Translations under genes and position numbers: made by a program
Notes under the pieces: generated by a model
Told to the model about the DNA's origin: nothing
Databases searched by the model: none
Seen by the model: the letters and a program-made list of their open reading frames with translations, nothing else
Shown here: one piece after another, positions 13,856 to 21,353 of the stretch
Position numbering within the stretch: position 1 is the stretch's first letter
How the letters are laid out: every line of letters starts with the position of its first letter
Assembly: GCA_964534515.1 (NCBI GenBank)
Contig: CAZHPW010000024.1
Span: 1 to 25,989 of the forward strand
From: UBA6115 sp964534515
GTDB taxonomy: Bacteria; Bacillota; Clostridia; Christensenellales; Aristaeellaceae
Direction of reading: 5' to 3'
DNA: 25,989 bases

Positions 13856-14756
13856 CTTGCGTTTCCTTCGTGATACTTGAGCCATCCAGGAAATCCTTCA
13901 TCATGGTCTGGGCGACCCGGGCTTCCGGAACGGGATACAGCGGGTAGACATGCCACATGCCCTCCTCCACATACAGGGTGGATGGGACGCCCGCGTCCAC
14001 CAGTTTCTGGTGAATGGCCTCCGACTCAGCCAGCAGGATTTCATCCCCGCCGGTGATGATAAGGCATTCGGGTAGGCCGGACACATCCCCATACAGCGGG
14101 GAAATCAGGGGGTCTGTGGGGTCGTTTTCCCCCATGTAATAGCGCGCGGCCGTCTGCAGGCCATCGCAGCTTAAAATCGGGTCCTTCTGCATGAGCTTGC
14201 AGGCTTCCAGGGACTGCAGCAAATCCACCCAGGGGGACAGCGCGACCAATTGGGCGGGCTGGGGCAGGCCCAGCTGCTTTAAGCGAAGGGCCAGGGCAAA
14301 GCACAGGCCACCGCCCGCTGACTCACCCACCAGGGCAATGTCCTTGGGTTCATAGCGCTTTAAGACCTCTTTATAGGCCTCCACTGCGTCATCCAGGGCT
14401 GCGGGATAAGGATCCTCCGGCGCCAAGCGATAGCCCAGGCACAGGACGCTGCGGCCGGACTCCAGAGCCAGCATACTGCCAAAGCCGCGGGCGTAGTCCA
14501 GGCTGCCCGCGGTGTACGCGCCGCCATGCAGGTAAAGGGCGGCTTTGTTGATGATACCCTGGGTTGGGAAGACCCAAGCCGCCTCGCATTTGGACAGGGG
14601 TAGGGGGTGGTCCTGCGTCCTGTTGCCGGACACCCTGGCGCCCAAGGCGCCCAGGGCATTTTGTAAGGCACGCTGCTTTTTTAAATCCAGGGCATTGAGC
14701 AAGGGATTGAGCAATACAATCTGCGCCTTAATCAGGTAGCTGATGACACTGGGCAA
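13842..14756 (-). CDS. Alpha/beta hydrolase of the hormone-sensitive-lipase (esterase) group
   Basis: The 304-residue product carries the oxyanion motif HGGAY (His77-Gly79), the nucleophile elbow GESAGG (Ser146), GGDE with acid Asp238, and catalytic His269 in GMWHVYP. This is the standard HSL-type carboxylesterase arrangement. No signal peptide is evident; the N-terminus has a mildly hydrophobic helix. The start is a TTG at 14756 with GGAGGAGG eight bases upstream; no in-frame ATG fits, and the longer frame to 14990 would run over the pyk promoter. It overlaps the sortase gene by 14 bases and is divergent from pyk. Substrate unknown; close linkage to an acyltransferase-like enzyme suggests opposing acylation and deacylation, an inference. 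Confidence 0.85.
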   Translation of the reverse strand: MPSVISYLIKAQIVLLNPLLNALDLKKQRALQNALGALGARVSGNRTQDHPLPLSKCEAAWVFPTQGIINKAALYLHGGAYTAGSLDYARGFGSMLALESGRSVLCLGYRLAPEDPYPAALDDAVEAYKEVLKRYEPKDIALVGESAGGGLCFALALRLKQLGLPQPAQLVALSPWVDLLQSLEACKLMQKDPILSCDGLQTAARYYMGENDPTDPLISPLYGDVSGLPECLIITGGDEILLAESEAIHQKLVDAGVPSTLYVEEGMWHVYPLYPVPEARVAQTMMKDFLDGSSITKETQDEQI

Positions 14757-14764
14757 TTGGAGCG

Positions 14765-14773
14765 CCTCCTCCC
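14765..14773 (-). promoter_or_regulatory. Ribosome binding site deciding the hydrolase TTG start
   Basis: GGGAGGAGG on the minus strand, eight bases before the TTG at 14756. It is the only strong Shine-Dalgarno in the frame. Confidence 0.6.
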
Positions 14774-14898
14774 TGTTATTTCTGTGCAAGTTTATCACAC
14801 AATGGCCATCTGTCACAAGATAAGCGGCACGCCGTCCAAATATCAGACAGTTTATCCCGGCCCGCGCCCGCGAAACCATGCCTGGAGCAAAGGAAATC

Positions 14899-14927
14899 TT
14901 GAACCTTGGCCGAAAAAGCGTTATACT
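14899..14927 (+). promoter_or_regulatory. Sigma-A promoter of pyk
   Basis: TTGAAC (14899-14904), 17-base spacer, TATACT (14922-14927), about 50 bases before the pyk start. Confidence 0.75.
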
Positions 14928-14977
14928 ATCGTGGGTGAAAACGGCGGTCTGCCCCAAACACCCCAAAGGAGAGAAAG

Positions 14978-16402
14978 ATGCGCAAAACAAAAATCATCTG
15001 CACACTGGGCCCTGCCTCCAACAACCGGGAGACCATCATGGCCATGGTGGAAGCCGGCATGAACGTTGCCCGCTTCAACTTTTCCCATGGCAACCATGAA
15101 TCCCACTTAAAGACCTTTCATGAGTTGAGCTGGGTGCGCAACGAATTGGGCGTGGCCGTGGCAGCGCTGCTGGACACCAAGGGCCCCGAAATCCGCACCG
15201 GCGTATTGAAGGCCGGCAAGGTAACCTTGAAAGAGGGCCAGGAATTCCGCCTGGTGACCAAGGATATTGAAGGTGATGAGAACCAGGTGTCCATCACCTA
15301 CAAGGAATTGCCCCAGGACCTGGGCGACAACAAGAAAATTCTGATAGATGACGGCCTCATTGAACTGGAAGTCATCGACGTCAGCGAAGATACCATCGTA
15401 ACCCGCGTGGTAGCCGGCGGCGAGCTGGCCAACCGCAAGGGCATCAACATCCCCGGCACCCGCCTGTCCATGCCCTATTTGAGCGATGTGGACCGGGAAG
15501 ACCTGCTGTTTGGCATCCGCACCGGCTTTGACATCGTAGCCGCCTCCTTTGTGCGCAAGCGCGATGACGTGCAGCAGATGCGCGACTTCCTGGACCACAA
15601 CGGCGGCGCGCACGTGCGCATCATGGCCAAGATTGAAAACGCCGAGGGCGTTGCCAACATCCAGGACATCATCAAGGTGTGCGACTCCGTCATGATTGCC
15701 CGCGGCGACATGGGCGTTGAAATCCCCTTTGAAGAAATTCCGATTATCCAGAAGCGCATCATCAAAATCGCTTCCATGGCCGGCAAGCAGGTGGTTACCG
15801 CCACTCAGATGCTGGAAAGCATGGTCAGCCATCCCCGGCCCACCCGTGCTGAAATCACCGACGTGGCCAACGCCATTTATGACGGCACCAGCGTCATCAT
15901 GCTCTCCGGCGAGACCGCCAACGGCAAGTACCCGGTTGAGGCAGTGCGCACCATGGCCCGCATCACCGAGCGCACGGAGAATGACATCAACTACAAGAAG
16001 CGCTTCTTTGTGGACAACATGTACCAGGACGCGCATGACATCACCGACGCCATCTCCCACGCGACCTGCCTGATTGCCTACAACCTCAACGCCAAGGCCA
16101 TCATCACCGTGACCAAGTCCGGCACCACCGCCTACATGATTTCCCGCTTCCGCAGCGACATCCCCATCATCGCCTGCACGCCTGACGCCACCGTCTGGCG
16201 GCAGATGAGTATGTTCTGGGGCGTGCGCGGCTTGATGCTGGGCGAGGAGAAAATCATGGAAGTGCTGTTTGAGAGCGCCATCAACGCCGCCAAGCACGAA
16301 GGCCTGGTGGACTCCGGCGACTTGGTGGTCCTGACCACCGGCATCCCGCTGTCCCAGTCCGGTTCCACCAACCTGGTCAAGGTAACCCACGTACCGGACT
16401 AA
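14978..16402 (+). CDS. pyk: Pyruvate kinase
   Basis: Last step of glycolysis: phosphoenolpyruvate plus ADP to pyruvate plus ATP. The 474-residue product is complete. It has the N-terminal RKTKIICTLGPASNN, NFSHG, LDTKGPEIRTG, MAKIENAEGV with the catalytic lysine (Lys218), MIARGDMGVEIP, and ATQMLESMVSHPRPTRAE, followed by the allosteric C-terminal domain with TKSGTTA. It ends at the normal kinase boundary and lacks the extra C-terminal PEP-utiliser domain found in Bacillus-type enzymes. AAAGGAG precedes the ATG. It is monocistronic, with its own promoter and terminator, and is the only plus-strand gene between 2793 and the end of the window. Confidence 0.98.
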   Translation: MRKTKIICTLGPASNNRETIMAMVEAGMNVARFNFSHGNHESHLKTFHELSWVRNELGVAVAALLDTKGPEIRTGVLKAGKVTLKEGQEFRLVTKDIEGDENQVSITYKELPQDLGDNKKILIDDGLIELEVIDVSEDTIVTRVVAGGELANRKGINIPGTRLSMPYLSDVDREDLLFGIRTGFDIVAASFVRKRDDVQQMRDFLDHNGGAHVRIMAKIENAEGVANIQDIIKVCDSVMIARGDMGVEIPFEEIPIIQKRIIKIASMAGKQVVTATQMLESMVSHPRPTRAEITDVANAIYDGTSVIMLSGETANGKYPVEAVRTMARITERTENDINYKKRFFVDNMYQDAHDITDAISHATCLIAYNLNAKAIITVTKSGTTAYMISRFRSDIPIIACTPDATVWRQMSMFWGVRGLMLGEEKIMEVLFESAINAAKHEGLVDSGDLVVLTTGIPLSQSGSTNLVKVTHVPD

Positions 16403-16422
16403 TTAAAACGAATAGACCACAC

Positions 16423-16446
16423 AAAGCCCTGAGAAATCAGGGCTTT
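16423..16446 (+). terminator. Intrinsic terminator of pyk
   Basis: Perfect 10-bp stem (16423-16432 with 16437-16446), GAAA tetraloop and a T-rich tail, 21 bases after the stop. Confidence 0.9.
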
Positions 16447-16474
16447 TTTCTTGGCACGAAAAAGGCATAGAAAT

Positions 16475-16501
16475 GGGAGCCTGCCAAATTGGCAGACTCC
16501 C
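16475..16501. repeat. Degenerate copy of the terminator palindrome at 16716
   Basis: 13-base arms (16475-16487 with 16489-16501) with one mismatch. The left arm GGGAGCCTGCCA matches the left arm of the perfect palindrome at 16716-16740, 240 bases away. No U-tract of note follows on either strand. Confidence 0.55.
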
Positions 16502-16715
16502 TTCAGACTGTCAATCAGTAAATCCAGGGAGGTATCGGAGGGCAAAGCCCTCTGATGGTCATCTGCTTAAGCGACATGTGCTGTGCCGCAGGTTTAGGTT
16601 TTAGTCCCAACCTTCCGCGATTTTCTGCCGACCGTGAGCAAAAGCGAACAGGCGGAAATTCCCGCTCCTCTTTCCTCAAAGAATTGTCCGCGGACACTTC
16701 TTTGACACACAAAAA

Positions 16716-16740
16716 GGAGCCTGCCAGCTTGGCAGGCTCC
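16716..16740 (-). terminator. Intrinsic terminator of the repeat-protein gene
   Basis: Perfect 11-bp stem (16716-16726 with 16730-16740) with a three-base loop and five U on the minus strand (16715-16711), 17 bases after the stop. Confidence 0.85.
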
Positions 16741-16757
16741 CACTTGGTGTTTAGGGT

Positions 16758-18698
16758 TTATTCAACCGCTGTCTTGGGAATGAAGCCCCGGGCGGGTTTG
16801 CCATCGGCAAAGCCGGCGATTTCCACATAGGCCTTGTCCCCTGAGAAGGCGAGCACGGTGACCTTGGTGCCGGAAGCGACGGAGCCCAGGGTGCCGCCGT
16901 TGTTGGCCGCGTCCATCAGGTCGGCCGCCGCCGTGGTGGTGCCGGCAGAGGAGCCAAAGTGCAGAGCGGGGGCGCTTGCGCCCTCAGGCAGGGCAGAGGA
17001 GAGGATGTAAGCGTTGTGCGTCTTGCCGTCCGTGGTCTGGTAGGCGATGAGGATAAAGCCATCCTTGCCGCCATAGACCTGGGCGTCGCCGCCGGTGAAA
17101 TACTCAGAGCCAATCAGCAGGTAGTTCTCACCGGGGCCGGAATGCACCGGGTAGGAGCCTTCCAGCAGGCTAACCGTATTGGCAGCCGGGAAATCCGGGG
17201 CGGAAATGGGCGCCGCGGTCGGCTCACCGGTCGGTTCATCCGTAGGAACGTCCGTGGGCACATCCGTGGGCGTATCGGTGGGAACGTCGGTTGGGGTATC
17301 CGTCGGTTCGTCGGTCGGCACGTCAGTGGGCGTATCGGTAGGCACATCTGTCGGTGTGTCGGTCGGTTCGTCCGTGGGGACATCCGTCGGCGTATCGGTG
17401 GGGACATCGGTGGGTTCGTCCGTCGGCACATCCGTGGGGGTGTCCGTAGGTGTATCGGTGGGCTCATCCGTAGGAACATCCGTAGGCGTATCTGTGGGCG
17501 TATCCGTGGGTGTATCCGTCGGCGTGTCCGTCGGTGTATCCGTGGGCGTATCGGTCGGCTCCGCCGGGGCCTTGTAGGTGAAGGTCAGGATGGGCGGGTT
17601 GGCAAAACCGTTCTGGTCCACCGTGACAGTCAGGGTGTTTTCGCCGATGATGGTGTAGCCCTCGGGCACATAGCCATCATGCGCCTTGACGGTGTACTCG
17701 CCGTTTGACAGGGTAATCCTGTCCTGATAGAGGATGGCGCCGTCCTCATCCACATAGTTGATGGGCACCATCACCGTGACCGCGGCCTTGGTATACACGA
17801 AGCTAAAGGCGCTGGGCGTCGCGACACCAGCGGCTGACACCGAGACATTGACAGAGCGGACACCGGTTAGGACATAGCCGGTGGGCACCAGTTTGTCATT
17901 AGCGTAAATCGCGCTGATGCCCTGGGGCAACTTCAGGGTGACCACATGCAGCTGCACGTTCATGTCATCCACGTAGCGCACCGTAACATCGGCCGTCACC
18001 TCAGGCGGGGTAACCGTCTGTTTGACATAATTGAAGGTCACAAAGCCGGGGTTGGCGACGCCCTTGGCGTCCACCGTCACGGTGACGGAGGCCGGGCTGA
18101 TTAAGAGGTAGCCCTTGGGCACATTGCCCGAATTGGCGCGCAGGGTGGTGCGGCCCTCCTGCAGGGTGACGACCTCGGTAAACAACCTCTCCCCTGTGTC
18201 TGACATGTAGTAGACGGGGAAGGTGGTGTTGACGATAGGCCGCTGGGTGGCAGGCGGCGGGGTGACGTCAACGGGCGCGAAGACCACGTTGCGGTCATTG
18301 TACAGTTTGTTCAAGGTGTTGCGTCCGGCGACGCCGTCCACTTCCAGGTTGTTATAAGACTGGAAGCGCTCAACCGCGCGCCGGGTATCCCGGCCAAAGA
18401 CGCCGTCAACGGCGCCGGTTAAGTAGCCCAGCTCCTTAAGCCTGGTCTGCATGGTCCTGACATTCTGCCCGCGGTCGCCCTGGTAGAGGGTGGTAAAGCG
18501 GGGCGCCGGGGTGGCGGTCACATCAGGCCGCGGGGTGATGGTAGGCGCGAGCGGGGCCTGGGTGGTCACCACGGCCGGGGTGACAATGGGCGTCGGGCTG
18601 ACCAGGCTTTGGGGTATGGGGGTCAAAGCCGGGCTCATCATGGTGGAACTTGTCAGCAGGACTGACATATACACCAGCAAGGTTTTTACTAAATCCAT
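16758..18698 (-). CDS. Secreted modular wall protein: PG-binding domain, three homologous repeats, PTDx linker, SH3-like C-terminus
   Basis: The 646-residue product begins with a short hydrophobic export segment (about residues 3-20) and a Pro/Thr-rich linker (21-68). Next comes a peptidoglycan-binding type 1 domain (about 69-132) with LKELGYLTGAVDGVFGRDT and VDGVAGRNTLNKLY. Three homologous modules of about 73 residues follow (156-227, 234-304, 306-377), each with a VxxxYVD-like strand, a PxGYxL/I turn and a VTVDxxGxA ending; they resemble MucBP/Ig-like surface repeats. Residues 381-488 are 27 PTD(T/V/E) tetrapeptides, then an SH3-like region (about 505-646) ending GFIPKTAVE. No LPXTG anchor. 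ATG at 18698 has AAAGGAG upstream. It lies 72 bases after the ATP-grasp gene with no clear promoter, so may be co-transcribed. Probably a wall-bound structural or adhesive protein. Confidence 0.8.
   Translation of the reverse strand: MDLVKTLLVYMSVLLTSSTMMSPALTPIPQSLVSPTPIVTPAVVTTQAPLAPTITPRPDVTATPAPRFTTLYQGDRGQNVRTMQTRLKELGYLTGAVDGVFGRDTRRAVERFQSYNNLEVDGVAGRNTLNKLYNDRNVVFAPVDVTPPPATQRPIVNTTFPVYYMSDTGERLFTEVVTLQEGRTTLRANSGNVPKGYLLISPASVTVTVDAKGVANPGFVTFNYVKQTVTPPEVTADVTVRYVDDMNVQLHVVTLKLPQGISAIYANDKLVPTGYVLTGVRSVNVSVSAAGVATPSAFSFVYTKAAVTVMVPINYVDEDGAILYQDRITLSNGEYTVKAHDGYVPEGYTIIGENTLTVTVDQNGFANPPILTFTYKAPAEPTDTPTDTPTDTPTDTPTDTPTDTPTDVPTDEPTDTPTDTPTDVPTDEPTDVPTDTPTDVPTDEPTDTPTDVPTDTPTDVPTDEPTDTPTDVPTDTPTDVPTDVPTDEPTGEPTAAPISAPDFPAANTVSLLEGSYPVHSGPGENYLLIGSEYFTGGDAQVYGGKDGFILIAYQTTDGKTHNAYILSSALPEGASAPALHFGSSAGTTTAAADLMDAANNGGTLGSVASGTKVTVLAFSGDKAYVEIAGFADGKPARGFIPKTAVE
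17229..17558 (-). repeat. PTDx tetrapeptide-coding tandem repeat with 60-base higher-order period
   Basis: Twelve-base units encoding Pro-Thr-Asp-(Thr/Val/Glu), 27 copies plus a final PTGE. Part of the array (residues 441-480) repeats exactly as two 20-residue blocks (E-T-V-T-V order of the variable position). The plus-strand string TATCGGT recurs at 60-base intervals around 17273, 17333, 17393 and 17453. Codons for Thr, Pro and Val vary between copies, so the DNA copies are not identical. Confidence 0.9.
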
Positions 18699-18770
18699 GG
18701 TTTCTCTCCTTTGGCGTCAAATTCATCCAACCATCAAACGCGCGACACCTTGGCTTTCGTGCAAGACCTG

Positions 18771-19778
18771 TCAGATTGAAATGAAACGCTCAAACTCCGG
18801 CAGGATGCCGATGCCGTCGGGGTAGTGCGCCGCGAACTGGGGCACGGCGTGGCTGGGGAAGGAATTGCCCTCGATTAATTCAGGGCCGTGCTCTGTCAGC
18901 GCCACGTCCCAGGCGACAAAGCGCACCTGGGGGATGACACGCATGGCTTCCTCGCACATGGCCTTGGCTTCCTCAAAAAAGGGCAGTTTGAAACCCGTGA
19001 TGGGGGCGTCGGTCAAGGGGTGGCGGGCGTACTCATGGCCCTGCTTGTCCGCGGCGACCGTGTCAATGACGCCGGTACTTAAGTTTACCCGCGCGGCCAT
19101 GCCGCCCGCGTCCACATTGTCCATCACCCGGCCGTTGCCGATGCGGATAAAGGCATAGACGATGCCCTCGGCCTTGTCCCCCAGCAGGGTGGCGATGCGC
19201 ACGGTGTTGACGCTGCCGGGGTAGAGTTTGGCCAGGTCGGGGTGCTGGACAATGGTCTCCTCCAGGATACAGTCGCCCTTCTCCCGCACGCGCTTAAAAA
19301 ATTCGGGGATGTCCATGAAATCCTTGGGCTCTACCCGCTCTATGCCAACGCCGGAGGAACCTTCCAGGGGCTTGATGAACAGCGGGCCCTTGCCTTTGCA
19401 AAACGCTGCCAGGGTTTCCTCGCTCAGCGTGCTGTCCGCCCTCAGCCAAGCCCTGTTGACCCATTTTGAGAAGGTGGCGTTGAACACGCACTTGTCATCA
19501 AAATAGCGCCAGTATTCCTTGTCATTCATGCGGCGGACAATCTCATTGCTGATGCCCCGGGTGATGACGGTCTTGCGCTGGGCGTGGTTTAGTTTGTCCA
19601 TGCGCGCGATTTTATAGTCCATGTACCCGGCGTTGTACCTTAAGCCGCAGACCAGCAAATCAAAGGCCTGGCTGGTGAGTGACTTGCCGGTTGTCTTTTG
19701 AATGGCGTCAAAGGTCTGCCGAAACCGCTGGGTGTCGATTTTGGCCAGGCGTTTGAGGAAATAACTAAACCTGCTCAT
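18771..19778 (-). CDS. ATP-grasp enzyme (sugar-transfer-associated type)
   Basis: The 335-residue product resembles the ATPgrasp_ST family, ATP-dependent ligases of unknown substrate often found with glycan genes. Visible elements: GPLFIKPLEGSSGVGI (Lys136, ATP-binding loop), LEETIVQHPDLAKLYPGSVN with TVRIATLL, MAARVNLSTGVI, HPLTDAPITGF, and the metal-binding end FVAWDVALTEHGPELIEGN (Asp291, Glu303, Asn305). The N-terminal 120 residues form the family's helical region. The ATG at 19778 starts one base after the ychF stop, without a good Shine-Dalgarno, so translation is probably coupled to ychF. The next gene downstream is the wall repeat protein, which makes a glycan or envelope role plausible but unproven. 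Confidence 0.85.
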   Translation of the reverse strand: MSRFSYFLKRLAKIDTQRFRQTFDAIQKTTGKSLTSQAFDLLVCGLRYNAGYMDYKIARMDKLNHAQRKTVITRGISNEIVRRMNDKEYWRYFDDKCVFNATFSKWVNRAWLRADSTLSEETLAAFCKGKGPLFIKPLEGSSGVGIERVEPKDFMDIPEFFKRVREKGDCILEETIVQHPDLAKLYPGSVNTVRIATLLGDKAEGIVYAFIRIGNGRVMDNVDAGGMAARVNLSTGVIDTVAADKQGHEYARHPLTDAPITGFKLPFFEEAKAMCEEAMRVIPQVRFVAWDVALTEHGPELIEGNSFPSHAVPQFAAHYPDGIGILPEFERFISI

Positions 19779-19779
19779 A

Positions 19780-20891
19780 TCACACGTTGAAGCGGAACAG
19801 CGTGACATCGCCGTCCTGCATCACATATTCCTTTCCTTCGCTGCGGACCAGGCCCTTTTCGCGGCAGTGCGCCATGCTGCCCTGCTGTTTTAAGGCCTCA
19901 AAGGCCACAATCTCGGCCCTGATAAAGCCGCGCTCAAAGTCGGTATGGATTTTGCCGGCGGCCTGGGGTGCTTTGAAGCCGTTTGTAATCGTCCAGGCGC
20001 GGCACTCGTCTTCACCCGCGGTGAGGAAGGAAATAAGGCCCAGGATGTGGTAGCTGGCGTGCACCAGGGTGTCCAGGCCGCTGTGCTTGATGCCCAATTC
20101 ATCCAGGAACATCTGCTTCTCGTCTTCCGGCAGCGCCGCGATTTCCTGCTCAATCTGGGCGGAGATGACAACGGCCTCGGCGTTTTCTTCCCGCGCTTTC
20201 TTCAGCACCTTTTGCACCAAGGGCAGGTTCTTGGGGTCTTCCGTCACCTGGTCCTCGGCGNNNNNNNNNNGGCGATGTTGGCGGCGTAGATGACCGGCTT
20301 GTCGGTCAACAGGAACCAGGAATCGGTGATTTCTTTTTCTTCCGGCGTTAAGTCACACAGGCGCGCCGGCTTTTCGGCTTCCAGGGTTTTTAACACCTTG
20401 TCGGCCAGCTCGGCCTCCACCTCGTACTTCTTGTCCCCGGTTTTAAACATCTTGCGCGCCTTTTCGCCGCGCTTTTGCACGGTTTCCATGTCCGCCAAAA
20501 TCAACTCCAAGGAGATGGTCTCCATGTCGCGCTCCGGGTCCACCCCGCCGTCCACATGGACCACATTGCCGTCCTCAAAGCAGCGCACCACGTGCACCAG
20601 GGCATCCACCTCGCGGATGTGTGACAGGAAGCGGTTGCCCAGCCCCTCGCCCTTGCTGGCGCCGCGCACCAGGCCCGCGATGTCCACAAACTCCACCGTG
20701 GCGTAGGTGGTTTTCTTAGGTTTGTAGTGCTCACTTAACCAATCCACCCGCGTGTCCGGCACCGGGACAATGCCGGTGTTGGGCTCGATGGTGCAAAAGG
20801 GATAGTTCGCCGCCTGGGCGTTGGCGTTGGTGATGGCGTTAAACAGGGTGCTCTTGCCCACGTTGGGCAGACCGACAATGCCAAGTTTCAT
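19780..20891 (-). CDS. ychF: Ribosome-binding ATPase YchF/Obg-like, interrupted by an assembly gap
   Basis: P-loop NTPase of the Obg group (OLA1/YchF) that prefers ATP and binds ribosomes. Motifs: GLPNVGKSTLFNAIT (residues 7-21), NYPFCTIEPN, DIAGLVRGASKGEGLGN, a coiled-coil insertion, and the C-terminal TGS domain with PQAAGKIHTDFERGF and DGDVTLFRFNV. Ten Ns at 20261-20270 split the frame, and the two halves are out of phase by one base. If the Ns are ignored and ANIA is joined to EDQVTED, the protein is 365 residues, the normal family length, so I regard the gene as intact. AAAGGAG stands eight bases before the ATG, with a promoter at 20921-20950. Confidence 0.93.
20261..20270. other. Assembly gap (10 N) inside ychF
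   Basis: Ten undetermined bases. The reading frame shifts across it by a number that does not fit a 10-base insertion, and the flanks both encode the same Ala codon (GCC on the minus strand), as expected if two contigs ending in a short overlap were joined with filler Ns. Confidence 0.9.
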
Positions 20892-20920
20892 TCAAAAGAC
20901 TCCTTTGTGCGATTAAGTGG

Positions 20921-20950
20921 ATTATACCTTATTTTGTCAGATGATGACAA
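20921..20950 (-). promoter_or_regulatory. Sigma-A promoter of ychF
   Basis: TTGTCA (20950-20945), 18-base spacer, perfect TATAAT (20926-20921) on the minus strand, about 30 bases before the start. Confidence 0.68.
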
Positions 20951-20954
20951 TGAA

Positions 20955-20984
20955 AAAAGCCGTCCCGGTACTTGGGCGGCTTTT
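20955..20984 (-). terminator. Intrinsic terminator of rpmB
   Basis: 11-bp stem with one G-U pair (20974-20984 with 20955-20966 region), seven-base loop and six U on the minus strand, 17 bases after the rpmB stop and just before the ychF promoter. Confidence 0.8.
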
Positions 20985-21001
20985 GCGAAACAAAGGCTTG
21001 C

Positions 21002-21220
21002 TTACGCTTCGACTTCGCGGGGCAGGCTCGGCAGCGCGCGCATCACGTTGCCGCTGCGCAGGCAGCGGGTGCACACATTCAGCCTGCGGGCAGAACCGTT
21101 CTGCATCACGCGTACTTTCTGGACATTGGGGGCCCAGACGCGGTTGCTCTTACGGTTTGAATGGCTGACCTTATGGCCGCTCATTGTGCCTTTTTCGCAT
21201 ACTTGACATAGTTTGCCCAT
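21002..21220 (-). CDS. rpmB: 50S ribosomal protein bL28
   Basis: Small ribosomal protein of the large subunit near the E site. The 72-residue product has the family core GHKVSHSNRKSNRVWAPNVQ and VCTRCLRSGNV. Cys5, Cys8, Cys50 and Cys53 form the zinc-binding (C+) form. The C-terminal extension after VMRALP is slightly longer than in common 60-64-residue versions. GGAGGG stands seven bases before the ATG. It is monocistronic with a terminator directly downstream; the spacer to the transglutaminase gene holds a possible promoter. Confidence 0.96.
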   Translation of the reverse strand: MGKLCQVCEKGTMSGHKVSHSNRKSNRVWAPNVQKVRVMQNGSARRLNVCTRCLRSGNVMRALPSLPREVEA

Positions 21221-21286
21221 TTGATTTCCCTCCGTTTGGGTCCTTCGCGCATGGCCTTGTATCAGGCCTGCGGTGACAGCCCAAGT

Positions 21287-21315
21287 AACATATCACAATC
21301 TGATGAAAGACGCAA
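21287..21315 (-). promoter_or_regulatory. Possible extended -10 promoter of rpmB
   Basis: TTGCGT (21315-21310), 17-base spacer ending TGA, TATGTT (21292-21287) on the minus strand, about 65 bases before rpmB. No terminator is visible after the transglutaminase gene, so read-through from that operon is also possible. Confidence 0.4.
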
Positions 21316-21353
21316 GCCTTTTTTATGGAATCGCGAAAGGACGCGCCAAAGGT

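Larger units (their letters stand above)
16403..16757. other. 355-base spacer between pyk and the repeat protein
   Basis: Contains the pyk terminator (16423-16446), a near-palindrome (16475-16501), a small hairpin (16538-16552) and the terminator of the repeat-protein gene (16716-16740). A 65-codon minus-strand frame (16515-16712) has no ribosome binding site and no recognisable domain; I take it as non-coding or remnant sequence. Confidence 0.6.

Noticed and set aside
15107..16390. 427-codon open frame antisense to pyk
   Set aside because: His/Val/Gly-rich translation with no domain, exactly opposite a perfectly conserved enzyme. It is open only because of G+C-rich third positions.
16515..16712. 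65-codon minus-strand frame in the pyk spacer
   Set aside because: No ribosome binding site or domain; it reads through a hairpin and looks like translated non-coding repeat sequence.
17229..17558. CRISPR-like regular spacing
   Set aside because: The unit is a 12-base coding repeat in frame with a large protein; there are no unique spacers and no cas genes.
16959..17708. Plus-strand frames reading GRIGG- or VGVSVGTS-type repeats
   Set aside because: These are shadows of the PTDx tract on the other strand.
20244..20891. Truncated ychF and a separate downstream gene
   Set aside because: The break coincides with the N-run; the two parts together make one normal-length YchF.
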